DNA from: Psychroserpens mesophilus
Lineage (GTDB): Bacteria > Bacteroidota > Bacteroidia > Flavobacteriales > Flavobacteriaceae
Reading direction: 5' to 3'
Assembly (NCBI RefSeq): GCF_000826645.1
Contig: NZ_JXJP01000008.1
Location: forward strand, 513,501 to 577,500
DNA: 64,000 bases
This document shows, piece by piece, positions 26,009 through 35,500 of the stretch. Position 1 is the stretch's first letter, and every line of letters begins with the position of its first letter. The notes beneath the pieces are model-generated. The model did not search any database, was not told the origin of the DNA, and saw only the letters and a program-made list of their open reading frames with translations. The position numbers were made by a program, and so were the translations under genes.

Positions 26009-27652
26009 TTAATCGATTACAAATTCTAAAGGTTCACCAATGGACGCATTTGGAAAACTAATTCCTAAAAGTGCTGAAATGGTTGGCGCAATATCAGTAA
26101 TATATGTACGCTGCAACGTTTGTCCTTGCTTAATCCCCTTTCCGAAGAACAACAAAGGTACATGCGTATCATAATTAAATCCGGAATGATGATCTGTACC
26201 TGTTCTATTCCAATTGGTATCTTTAAAGACTTCAGGAGTAAATGTAAACAAAATATCTCCAGAGCGTTTTTGGTGATGTCCATTATACAACATCATTTCC
26301 TGATATCCTGATGATTCAGGAAACAAGTTAATTTCTGAAGTTATATACACATTACTAATTAACTTATAACTTAATAATTTGCGAGATACTTTAGTTTTCA
26401 ATTCCTGAAGATCAATCTCATGAGCTTCAATTTTTTGATGATCTAAAAATATCTGATTATTTATTCTGCTCAAAGCCAAATCTGAAACCTTATAAGTGTC
26501 GAACAAATACGCGTTAACATCGTTCAACATTGCATTTAAATCAAACAAGCCTGAAGGAATTTTACTATCTTTCAAATAAGCAGGTACGTGAGGTGCTCCA
26601 TGATCTGAAGTTAAAAACACGGTATATTCTCCCGTTCCAACCATTTCATCTAGAGCCTTAAACAAACGTTCAAGTTCAAGATCTAAACGTAAGTAGGTAT
26701 CCTCAACTTCGATAGAATTCGGGCCATAATCATGTCCAACTTTATCTGTACTGGAATAGCTAACTGTAAGAACATCAGTAATATTATCTTTCCCTAATTG
26801 TTCGGCTTCAATCGCTTTGATGGTAAAATCGGTTATAAGACTATTTCCAAAAGGCGAATTCGCTACCACATGAAAACCACCATTGTCAGTCTTTAATTCG
26901 TCTAACTTATGGGGAAAACCTGATTGATGTTCACCTTTCAACACACGTTCATAAGCGTTAGCATCCACTCCACTTTCTTCATAAGAACTAATATCATATA
27001 GAGTATTCCAGGTTTTGAAATAACTCTGGGCTTTCCCTGAAGCATTAAACTCATTTACCCATTGAGGTAGCGCATCCATATAAAATGTACTAGAAATCCA
27101 GTTGCCCTCTCCACCATGTTCATAATCCCACCAATAGGCAGCATTTGCAGTATGACCTGCAGCAAATACAGCGCCTCTATGTTTTACAGAAATCCCAATA
27201 GTTTTTCCTTTCATTTGGGTAAATAATCGATTTTCGTCAGCAAAAGTTGTGACCAACATTTGAGCTGGAGATTTTTTTCCGTCTTTACTTTTTGTGCCTA
27301 CAGGTTCTACCGTAAGATCTTCTACACAATTGATATTTCGCAATAGTGTTTTATCAAACCAATCATTTCCTATTATGCCATGGTATTTTGGCGTAGTTCC
27401 TGTAAAAATTGAAGCATGGCCTGGACCTGTTTTAGTTGGTATATAATTGTAATGATTATTTTTACATTGATACCCTTCATTTATCATTCGCTTGAATCCA
27501 CCTTCTCCATATTTATGATAAAACCTGGTTAAATAATCATATCGCATTTGATCCACTACAATTCCTACGACTAGTTTTGGATTATCATTTTGTGACTGTA
27601 AAGTGTTTATGACAAATAAAATACTGAAAAATAAGAATACGTTCTTTAACAT
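26009..27652 (-). CDS. pafA: PafA-like alkaline phosphatase family protein
   Basis: A 547-residue secreted metallophosphatase with a signal peptide (MLKNVFLFFSILFVINTLQS). It has the nucleophile T75 in PTKTGPGHAS, N96 in GIIGNDWFD, and the K157-x-R159 pair in SVKHRGAV. Spacings match those I recall for Elizabethkingia PafA (T79, N100, K162, R164): 21 residues, then about 61, then 2. Zinc ligands such as DQMRYDY, TSDHGAPH and DHHSGFN are present. PafA is a Zn phosphomonoesterase known to act on many phosphate esters without inhibition by phosphate. It is cotranscribed with the downstream nuclease. Confidence 0.93.
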   Translation of the reverse strand: MLKNVFLFFSILFVINTLQSQNDNPKLVVGIVVDQMRYDYLTRFYHKYGEGGFKRMINEGYQCKNNHYNYIPTKTGPGHASIFTGTTPKYHGIIGNDWFDKTLLRNINCVEDLTVEPVGTKSKDGKKSPAQMLVTTFADENRLFTQMKGKTIGISVKHRGAVFAAGHTANAAYWWDYEHGGEGNWISSTFYMDALPQWVNEFNASGKAQSYFKTWNTLYDISSYEESGVDANAYERVLKGEHQSGFPHKLDELKTDNGGFHVVANSPFGNSLITDFTIKAIEAEQLGKDNITDVLTVSYSSTDKVGHDYGPNSIEVEDTYLRLDLELERLFKALDEMVGTGEYTVFLTSDHGAPHVPAYLKDSKIPSGLFDLNAMLNDVNAYLFDTYKVSDLALSRINNQIFLDHQKIEAHEIDLQELKTKVSRKLLSYKLISNVYITSEINLFPESSGYQEMMLYNGHHQKRSGDILFTFTPEVFKDTNWNRTGTDHHSGFNYDTHVPLLFFGKGIKQGQTLQRTYITDIAPTISALLGISFPNASIGEPLEFVID

Positions 27653-27757
27653 AATAGCGTGCTTGAAGTTTCAAAAATACAGATTTTAGAACATCGAAGT
27701 TTAAATTTAAGGTTAAATAAGATTAGTTTTTTTACTTTAGCATAATCAAAATTCGCT

Positions 27758-28495
27758 ATGCAATACCTTCATAATATTGGCACCTATTTTTTAATGATTG
27801 CTGAGATGTTTCGCAAACCTACCAAATGGTCTGTAATGCGAACGCTCATCTTAAAAGATATAGATGACTTGATTATTGGATCTTTAGGTATCGTAGCCTT
27901 TATTTCGTTTTTTGTTGGTGGTGTTGTTACGATTCAAACAGCATTAAATATTAGCAATCCACTAATTCCAAAATACTTAGTCGGCTTCGCTACGCGACAA
28001 TCTGTGATTTTAGAATTTGCGCCTACATTTATTTCCATTATTATGGCTGGTAAAGTAGGCTCTTTTATTACATCCAGTATCGGAACGATGCGAGTTACAG
28101 AACAAATTGATGCCTTAGAGGTCATGGGAATTAACGCTCTTAATTATTTAGTGTTTCCAAAATTTATTGCATTAATGCTATATCCGTTTGTAATTTCAAT
28201 AGCCATGTTTTTAGGCGTTATAGGCGGAATGGCTGCCTGTGTTTATGGTGGATTTAGCACTTTAGAAGATTATATCACTGGTGTTCAAACTGATTTTATT
28301 CCATTTCATATTGTATATGCCTTTATTAAAACGATTGTATTTGCATTTCTTTTGGCTACCATCCCATCGTTTTATGGTTTTTATATGAAAGGTGGTGCAC
28401 TAGAAGTTGGGAAAGCCAGCACAACATCGTTTGTTTGGACGAGTGTCATGATTATATTATTAAATTATATACTAACCCAAATGCTTTTAAGCTAA
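27758..28495 (+). CDS. mlaE: MlaE family ABC transporter permease
   Basis: A 245-residue inner-membrane permease of the MlaE family, which moves phospholipids between the inner and outer membranes. The core motif EFAPTFISIIMAGKVGSFITSSIGTMRVTEQIDALEVMG is recognisable at about residues 85-125 (given here in fragments: AGKVGSFITS and TEQIDALEVMG). Five or so helices are predicted. The stop overlaps the ATG of the ATPase gene by one base, so they are translationally coupled. No MCE-domain (MlaD) gene follows here. Confidence 0.93.
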   Translation: MQYLHNIGTYFLMIAEMFRKPTKWSVMRTLILKDIDDLIIGSLGIVAFISFFVGGVVTIQTALNISNPLIPKYLVGFATRQSVILEFAPTFISIIMAGKVGSFITSSIGTMRVTEQIDALEVMGINALNYLVFPKFIALMLYPFVISIAMFLGVIGGMAACVYGGFSTLEDYITGVQTDFIPFHIVYAFIKTIVFAFLLATIPSFYGFYMKGGALEVGKASTTSFVWTSVMIILLNYILTQMLLS

Positions 28496-29262
28496 TGATA
28501 GAAGTCACTAATGTAGAAAAATCATTTGGAGATGCTCATATTTTAAAAGGCATCAGCACTACTTTTGAAAAAGGAAAGACCAGCTTAGTTATTGGTCAAA
28601 GTGGTTCTGGAAAAACGGTATTCTTAAAGTGCTTATTAGGCTTGTTTACTCCTGAATCTGGAACTATTTCTTACGATGGAAAAATTTATTCTCAGTTAAG
28701 TGATGACGAAAAACGAAATTTAAGAGCTAAAATGGGAATGGTATTTCAAGGCAGTGCGCTTTTCGATTCGATGACCATTGCTGAGAATGTGATGTTTCCC
28801 TTACGCATGTTTACCAAACAGAGTAAAAGCGAAATGGAAGATCGTGTGAATTTTGTACTCAACAGAGTTAATCTTACTGATGCGCATCATAAAATGCCAA
28901 GTGAAGCTTCTGGAGGCATGCAGAAACGTGTTGCTATTGCAAGAGCTATTGTTAATAAACCTATGTATTTGTTTTGTGACGAACCTAATTCTGGTTTAGA
29001 TCCAAAAACGGCCATTGTCATTGATAACCTCATTCAAGAGATTACAGATGAATATAACATCACTACTGTAATTAACTCTCATGATATGAATTCTGTAATG
29101 GAAATCGGAGAAAAAATCGTATTTCTAAAAGATGGCTACAAAGCTTGGGAAGGCTCTAAAGAAACCATTTTTAAAACAGATAATGAAGTTGTAACAGACT
29201 TTGTATATTCTTCTGAATTATTTAAAAAAGTAAGAAAAATGTACATTGAAGAAAACGAATAA
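28495..29262 (+). CDS. mlaF: MlaF-type ABC transporter ATP-binding protein
   Basis: A 255-residue ABC ATPase from the ATG at 28495-28497, which overlaps the permease stop; an upstream in-frame start at 28435 lies inside the permease gene and is not chosen. Walker A is GQSGSGKTVFLK, the Q-loop is VFQGSALFD, the signature is SGGMQKRVAIARAI, Walker B is YLFCDEPNSGLDP, and the switch His is in INSHDMNS. The length and GGMQKR signature fit the Mla/Tgd ATPases. It pairs with the permease to drive lipid transport. It is convergent with the DUF389 gene. Confidence 0.94.
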   Translation: MIEVTNVEKSFGDAHILKGISTTFEKGKTSLVIGQSGSGKTVFLKCLLGLFTPESGTISYDGKIYSQLSDDEKRNLRAKMGMVFQGSALFDSMTIAENVMFPLRMFTKQSKSEMEDRVNFVLNRVNLTDAHHKMPSEASGGMQKRVAIARAIVNKPMYLFCDEPNSGLDPKTAIVIDNLIQEITDEYNITTVINSHDMNSVMEIGEKIVFLKDGYKAWEGSKETIFKTDNEVVTDFVYSSELFKKVRKMYIEENE

Positions 29263-29296
29263 AGCATTCATCATCTTCAATGTATTAATCAAGTTT

Positions 29297-30793
29297 TTAG
29301 TCTTCCTTTAAAATTAAAATTCGATCCTCTTTTAACTTGTCGTTAAGCCAGGTCTTAATCTCGTTTTCTTTCAATTTTACCAGACTATCATTTAGTTTTG
29401 AATTCCATTTTAAGCTCACCACAGTTACCGTGTCAACCTTAATAAAATCAGATGATTCTAACATTTTAGCATAGCCGAAATATTCCAAATCTGAAAACCT
29501 GATTTTAGCATCTTTTGCCACTGTAGAATACAAAACATTATCGGTATTTTTTACTCTGTTCTCTAATTGATCATTCAAACTAATGACATTACTTTTCAAA
29601 GTTTCTATTTCCTCTCTCAACCCAGTAATAATGTAATCTTTTTGTTCTAAATCTATAGTTGCTTTATCATAGAGTTCGATAATTTTATCTGAACTTCTAT
29701 TTTTATTTCCACTTATTCTTAAATCAAAGGACTGAATGTTTTCATAGCCTTTAAGCTCATTTTCTAAATCGGTTATAGTTGCTTCTGCTAATTCTCCATT
29801 AAAATATAACGAAATTGTTCTGGCATCCATGTCCATATTCTCACGTTGCAACCATAGATTAGGATTTGGTTCAATTTCATTCTTTATAAAGTTTTTATAG
29901 TCACGTTGGTACTTACTTTCTGTTAACACATTCAAAAAGGTCCAAACAGCAGGCACCATAACTAAAACAGCGACCAAAGATGCTAACTGAGCAATACGTT
30001 TACGTTTTTTAGAGTTAGCGTATTTAAGCATCGGAAAACGCAATATCTTTAAGACTAAAAATGTAGCTAGTGCAATAAAAATAGTGTTGATGGTAAACAA
30101 ATACATGGCTCCACCAAAATACTGAAAATTGCCTTCAGCCAAGCCGTAACCAGCAGTACATAAAGGAGGCATTAAAGCCGTAGCAATGGCTACACCAAAT
30201 ATTACAGAGGCAATTGTTCCTTTTTTTGTTCTGGCAATTATTAATGCCAAACCACCAAAAAATGCTATTAACACATCACGAATATCAGGACGTGTTCTTC
30301 CTAAAAGTTCTGAAGTTTCTTCACTTAAAGGAAACAACCAGAAAAACAAAAAGGCCGTTAATAAACTCAGCACTATCATAGTTGCTAAATTGATAAGCGA
30401 CTTTCTTAAGGTGTCAATATCGTTAATAGCAATTGACATTCCAACACCTAAAATCGGACCCATTAGAGGAGAAATAAGCATGGCTCCAATAACTACAGCT
30501 GTTGAATTGGCATTTAATCCAATCGATGCCACAAAAATTGAACACACTAAAATCCAGGCTGTAGCTCCTTTAAATGGAATATCGCCTTTTATAGCCTGAA
30601 TGGTCGCATCTCTGTCTGTATCATCTCTAAAATCAAGAAGCTCAGTAAAAAAATGAGTCATGCTCTGGAAGAGTCCCTTGGCATCTTTTCTTACTGCCTC
30701 TTTAGATTGTTCGACAGCTTTATCTTTATTCATCTCATTCGTTGCGCGCTGCTGCTCTTCTTCAGAAAAATTGAATTTACTTTCTTCACTCAT
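29297..30793 (-). CDS. DUF389 membrane protein
   Basis: A 498-residue protein with a soluble N-terminus, about six transmembrane helices (residues about 80-285) and a long C-terminal region with a coiled-coil stretch (about 375-430). The membrane part has AVVIGAMLISPLMGPILGVG and a LMPPLCTAGYGLA segment, both hallmarks of DUF389 (TIGR00341-like) proteins, whose function is unknown. It starts two bases downstream of the mannose-1-phosphate guanylyltransferase stop, so it is cotranscribed with that gene. Confidence 0.88.
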   Translation of the reverse strand: MSEESKFNFSEEEQQRATNEMNKDKAVEQSKEAVRKDAKGLFQSMTHFFTELLDFRDDTDRDATIQAIKGDIPFKGATAWILVCSIFVASIGLNANSTAVVIGAMLISPLMGPILGVGMSIAINDIDTLRKSLINLATMIVLSLLTAFLFFWLFPLSEETSELLGRTRPDIRDVLIAFFGGLALIIARTKKGTIASVIFGVAIATALMPPLCTAGYGLAEGNFQYFGGAMYLFTINTIFIALATFLVLKILRFPMLKYANSKKRKRIAQLASLVAVLVMVPAVWTFLNVLTESKYQRDYKNFIKNEIEPNPNLWLQRENMDMDARTISLYFNGELAEATITDLENELKGYENIQSFDLRISGNKNRSSDKIIELYDKATIDLEQKDYIITGLREEIETLKSNVISLNDQLENRVKNTDNVLYSTVAKDAKIRFSDLEYFGYAKMLESSDFIKVDTVTVVSLKWNSKLNDSLVKLKENEIKTWLNDKLKEDRILILKED

Positions 30794-30795
30794 AA

Positions 30796-31875
30796 CTATC
30801 CGTAATGCTCTCCAAAAGTTGACTTCACCTTCTGGAGCACTTTTTTAATATCTTGTTCTTTTGCCTTCGGAAAGATAAGCAAAACTTCGTCTTTATCTAC
30901 AATAATATAATCCTGTAGCCCATCAACTACCACAATTTTATCTCCTTTCGTTCGAATCATATTACCTGAAGCATCTTCAGTTAAAGTTCTGGCATTAACA
31001 ACAGCATTATTAGCTTTGTCTTTATCAAGCTTATCATAAAGACTTCCCCAAGTCCCTAAGTCATTCCAATCAAAGGTAGCTGGCAATACATATACATTTC
31101 GAGAAGATTCCATTATAGCATAATCAACTGAAATATTTTCAGCTTTCTTATAATTTTCACGTATAAAATCGTCTTCTCGTTCAGTGTTATACACCTCGAT
31201 TCCGTTTTTAAACAGTTGGTATAATTCAGGTTGATTCTTCTTATATGCATCGACTACACTAGAGACACTCCACATAAAAATACCTGCATTCCATAAAAAA
31301 TTTCCCTGAGCAATAAACTCCTTCGCAGTTTCATAATCTGGTTTTTCACGAAATTGATTTACAGGTTTTATATCCGAATTATTAGACTTATCATATTCAA
31401 TGTATCCATAGCCTGTATTAGGAAAGCTTGGTTGAATTCCCAATGTCATAAGTGCGTCATTTTGCGAACAGAAATCAAAAGCTTGTTGAACATTACTTGT
31501 AAAAGCAGCTTCATCTTCAATCCAGTGGTCACTCGGAGCGACAATCATAACAGCATTCTTGTTTTCTTTCTGAATTTTTAAAGCTGCATATAAAATACAA
31601 GGTGCGGTATTTCGCATGGCTGGCTCCAAGACAACCTGACGCTCAGTTACATCTGGCAATTGTTCAAAAACCAAATCGTTATAACGTTCATTGGTTAAAA
31701 TGAAGATATTTTCTTTCGGTATTAAATTGGCGAGTCGATTAAACGTTTTCTGAATAAGCGTGTCTCCTGTTCCTAACATATCGTGAAATTGCTTTGGAAA
31801 ATCTTGCGTACTAACAGGCCAAAATCTTGATCCTACTCCTCCAGCCATCAATATGGCATAATAATTTTTATTCAT
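30796..31875 (-). CDS. Mannose-1-phosphate guanylyltransferase
   Basis: A 359-residue nucleotidyltransferase making GDP-mannose from mannose-1-phosphate and GTP. The start chosen is the ATG at 31873-31875 (MNKNYYAILMAGG), since the longer frame from 31938 adds a segment without family resemblance. The signature LMAGGVGSRFWPVST and the PKQF lysine are present at the N-terminus, with further motifs GIQPSFPNTGYGYI, NAGIFMW and DWNDLGTW. GDP-mannose feeds surface polysaccharides. DUF389 follows directly in the same transcript, and a SprT-like gene lies upstream. Confidence 0.94.
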   Translation of the reverse strand: MNKNYYAILMAGGVGSRFWPVSTQDFPKQFHDMLGTGDTLIQKTFNRLANLIPKENIFILTNERYNDLVFEQLPDVTERQVVLEPAMRNTAPCILYAALKIQKENKNAVMIVAPSDHWIEDEAAFTSNVQQAFDFCSQNDALMTLGIQPSFPNTGYGYIEYDKSNNSDIKPVNQFREKPDYETAKEFIAQGNFLWNAGIFMWSVSSVVDAYKKNQPELYQLFKNGIEVYNTEREDDFIRENYKKAENISVDYAIMESSRNVYVLPATFDWNDLGTWGSLYDKLDKDKANNAVVNARTLTEDASGNMIRTKGDKIVVVDGLQDYIIVDKDEVLLIFPKAKEQDIKKVLQKVKSTFGEHYG

Positions 31876-31961
31876 TAAAATATATGTTTTGTCATTTAGA
31901 ACATATTGAATAATTTCTTTAAAAAAAAGACTTTTCAACTATGTTCATCAAATTGACATGG

Positions 31962-32561
31962 TTAATCGTTTAGTATTTCTACCTCAGCATTAGGATTAAA
32001 CAAGTATAAACGTCCTGTTTTAATCTCTACACATTCAAATCGTGTTCGACGTTGTAGTCCTTTCTTAAAGATACGACCATTGTATAATTTGAATGTGCTG
32101 TGCAAAGGTAATTCAAATATAAATGTTTTATCGTTTGGAGCGTCGAATTGCTTTAATGCATAGGCGAGTTGAATATCTGTATCGCTGGATGCCTTCGGAT
32201 TTTTAAAATGCTTAGCCATAAGTGGTAAGATTTCAACAGGAAAAATTTCAGGATTTAAAAACGGTAACATTAAATGCTGAAAGGTTCGTTTCCATTCTAT
32301 TCCGTGAGGTTTAATTGCTTTTCCGTAATTTTTAAACGCTTCAAAATGGGCTATTTCATGCAATAAAGTGATAAGAAACCTATAACAATTTAGATTAGAA
32401 TTAACGGTAATTTGATGCTTTCCGTTAGGTAATCGCCTATAATCACCATGTCTGGTTTTACGTTCCTGCTTCACTTTAACTACAAGACCATCATGTTGTA
32501 ATAATTCCAAAACCTTTGGAATTGCTTTCTCTGGAATATATTCCTTAAGGGTTGTTTGCAT
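31962..32561 (-). CDS. SprT-like domain protein
   Basis: A 199-residue protein with an HExxH zinc site, H68-E-I-A-H72 in LLHEIAHFEAFKNYG, followed by KPHGIEWKRTFQHL, the pattern of SprT/Spartan-type metalloproteases or zinc proteins. The C-terminal region (about 130-199) is not strongly recognisable but may be a beta domain. Bacterial SprT-like proteins have no settled role. It sits between the haloperoxidase and the guanylyltransferase in the same direction, probably with its own promoter. Confidence 0.88.
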   Translation of the reverse strand: MQTTLKEYIPEKAIPKVLELLQHDGLVVKVKQERKTRHGDYRRLPNGKHQITVNSNLNCYRFLITLLHEIAHFEAFKNYGKAIKPHGIEWKRTFQHLMLPFLNPEIFPVEILPLMAKHFKNPKASSDTDIQLAYALKQFDAPNDKTFIFELPLHSTFKLYNGRIFKKGLQRRTRFECVEIKTGRLYLFNPNAEVEILND

Positions 32562-32584
32562 GAGGTGAAGGTGATAAACGCGTA

Positions 32585-35500
32585 TTAGTTTTTAAATAAC
32601 AACATTACAGAATTTCCATTGACATATAAAATGTATAAGCCTTCGGATGTGTCCTGCGGAAACTGAAGTTTTGTTCTTCGGCTAAACTCATTAAAATCTG
32701 AATTAAGAATAGTTATTTGTCGTCCTCTAATATCAAACAAACTAAACGCATCTGAAGCATTGGTATTAGTGATAAAGACTTCAAAATTCACAACTGGATT
32801 TGGAAATACGATTTGACGTTCGTCTTGAAACGAATTGACTTCACCACTAAAGTAAGGCACTGCAAAATCGAAGGCATCACGACCCACTTTTTCACCGATT
32901 AATCTGCCTGGAAGATCATCTGCTGGTGGATGAATACCTCCCCAAATTCTAGATAAACTTGTTTGATCTGAAGCGTCTCTGTACGTTGCCCATTGCAAAG
33001 TAACATCTACTGAAGGTCCTTCCTCAAAAACTAAAAACTCATTCTGTTTTGCTACAAATTCTCCAATACCACCTGGAAAAAATTCACTACCAGTAATTTT
33101 TGTTAGTACTTCAGCCGCAGCTCTTGAATATGTTGAGTGACCTGAAACAAAACCTGCAAAAGGAGGTGTTACAAATGTTGGACGTTGATATGGCCACCAA
33201 TTTTCGGCTAAAATCCATCCTACACCAGCTTCATCGGTGTCTTCATCATCGATAAAATCTGGACCTCTCCAGGTATAAAGTTTTATTTTTCCGAGATGCT
33301 GATTTGTATTTCCCGCTAGAGGGTCTCCAGACTCAACCACTTCAATATAGCCTTCAACCAAAGGAATTCCTCCGACATTGTAATTATCTAAATTTTCATT
33401 AGTACTTTGACCTAATAGCGCCATGTATCGAATTGCTGAAATTGGTCTCACGTAATCATACCAGCCTTTGATACTCCATGCCGAAATAGCAGCATCGTGC
33501 ATAGTTCCTCCCAAAATAAAATACGATTTCACATCCCATTCTAAATCATCAAGAACTTCTCCCTCACCTTGAAACTTTTTTTCTAATAAAGGATGTTCAT
33601 TAACATAGTTTAAAATAGTAAACCAGTGACCTGGAGGCGTTTCAGAATCAGGACCATCAGCCCAAAACTCAGCCAGAACCCTTGCATAATCACCTCTAGG
33701 AACTATATTAGATTGATATGATTCTCCAGTTATGGGATTTTGGGAATGACCACTACCAATATCACCTCCTTCAAAAACATTATAAAAACTAGGATAATCT
33801 TCATATTCTGTAGGAAATTCATCGATGTTTGTATTCCCTAACGAACCTGGAGAAATGTCCCAAAGCACGCCATCATCAGGATCAAGATGAGAACCCCAAA
33901 TTGACACCATTGAAAAACCTAATTTATATGCATCACTGGATGTGTTATTTTCTGTTAAACTCAAATATGGTGGTGCACCTGGATCGTTATAAACCTTGTA
34001 AGAATCTCCATTTCTTTCATAAGTGGCACTTTCTCCCTCGCTCATGGCGAAAGTCCAAACATTTCCCCATTCGGGACTCAAAAAATCTATTGTAGAACCA
34101 AGAATAGGATTACCACTTTGGTCAATAAACGTATCCAAACTTAAAGGCTGCCAACGATTAGGATCTTGCATTTCTATAGTCGTTGGAATCACTGGAGCCA
34201 ATGAAGAGTTAACTGGTTCATAATACGCGTTATCAAATTGCGTGAGCTCTCTTGAACCATCCATATTTCCGTAAGCGATAATGGTTTCGGCGACATAGTT
34301 TCCTAATGCTGCAGCATTACCAAACTCGTAAACTGTTGATGTAGCAGTTTCGGTATTATAGCCTAACTGCTCCATAATTAATTCAAATAAACGTTGAGAC
34401 GCTTCTGCATTAGGAGAATTTTGAAAGCGATAACTTAGTAAGCGATACATAGCATAACTAATAGCTTTTTTTCTAGATGCTTCAATACTTTCAATTGGAA
34501 TAAAGTCCTCAATCGTACTACTAAAACCGTTATAAGAATTACCTATTAGATATGGCCTGGCAACCTCATCATAAATGGCCCATATATCATACATAGCAAC
34601 ACTGGTATGAAATAAATTTCTGGCGTGAACCGTTGGTCTTGCAAAGTCATTTCTTATTGCTTGAAGTAACACTTCATTCCATATTCTAGCAATAGACACG
34701 TCTTCAGGAATTTGATTTATGTTTAATGATACGTCAACAGATTCCTCCAGACTGAAACAGGTTCCGTTTGTTTCTCTCACGCTTAGCCGACCAGTTTCAT
34801 TTAAGCCCCATTTCACTGTGACACTATTTGTACCTTGCCCTTCTATAATTTCACCACCTGAAATTTGCCAAATAGCAGTGGAACCAGATGAAATAGGATA
34901 GGTATACATTTCAGTAACCAAAAATCCTGAAGAGGTATTCCCAGAAATTTGAAAAGATTGTAAATACGTACAACTCCCATCGTCTAAGACTGCATCAGGA
35001 GTATATGTGCATGAATTTGGATCTGTACAGCCATAAATTTTTTCACTTGGCTCAATATCTAAAGTCGTAATTCCATCTCCTTCAATGGCTCTAACCGTAG
35101 TATTTGCATCTAGATTTTGATAGGTTTCAATTAATCCTGAAGGCCATTTTATTTCTAGCTCTGAAATTATAGTTTCATTACCTAAACCGAAGTGAACCGG
35201 TTGAAGACTTTGAGACACAAATCCAACTCCAGTGTAGTAGCGTTTAAATGTTCCGAGATTAGTCGTAATCGTTACCGTTGTTCCAATGGCATCACGATTA
35301 GAGACCGTTCCTTGAAGTAATAATTTAAACCAATTTTGAGTGATGGATTCATCAAAATTTAAAAGCTTATTTTCATATAAAAATGAGGACTGATCAGAAT
35401 TTGTTAAAAAAATGTCTAAATCACCATCATTGTCGTAGTCAAAATCAGCAACACCAACACTAACTGTTAAATCATTAAAACCTACAGTTTCAGAATTATC

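Noticed and set aside
30186..30599. 137-residue antisense frame over DUF389
   Set aside because: Low-complexity hydrophobic shadow of the membrane segment, no start signals or homology that I recognise.
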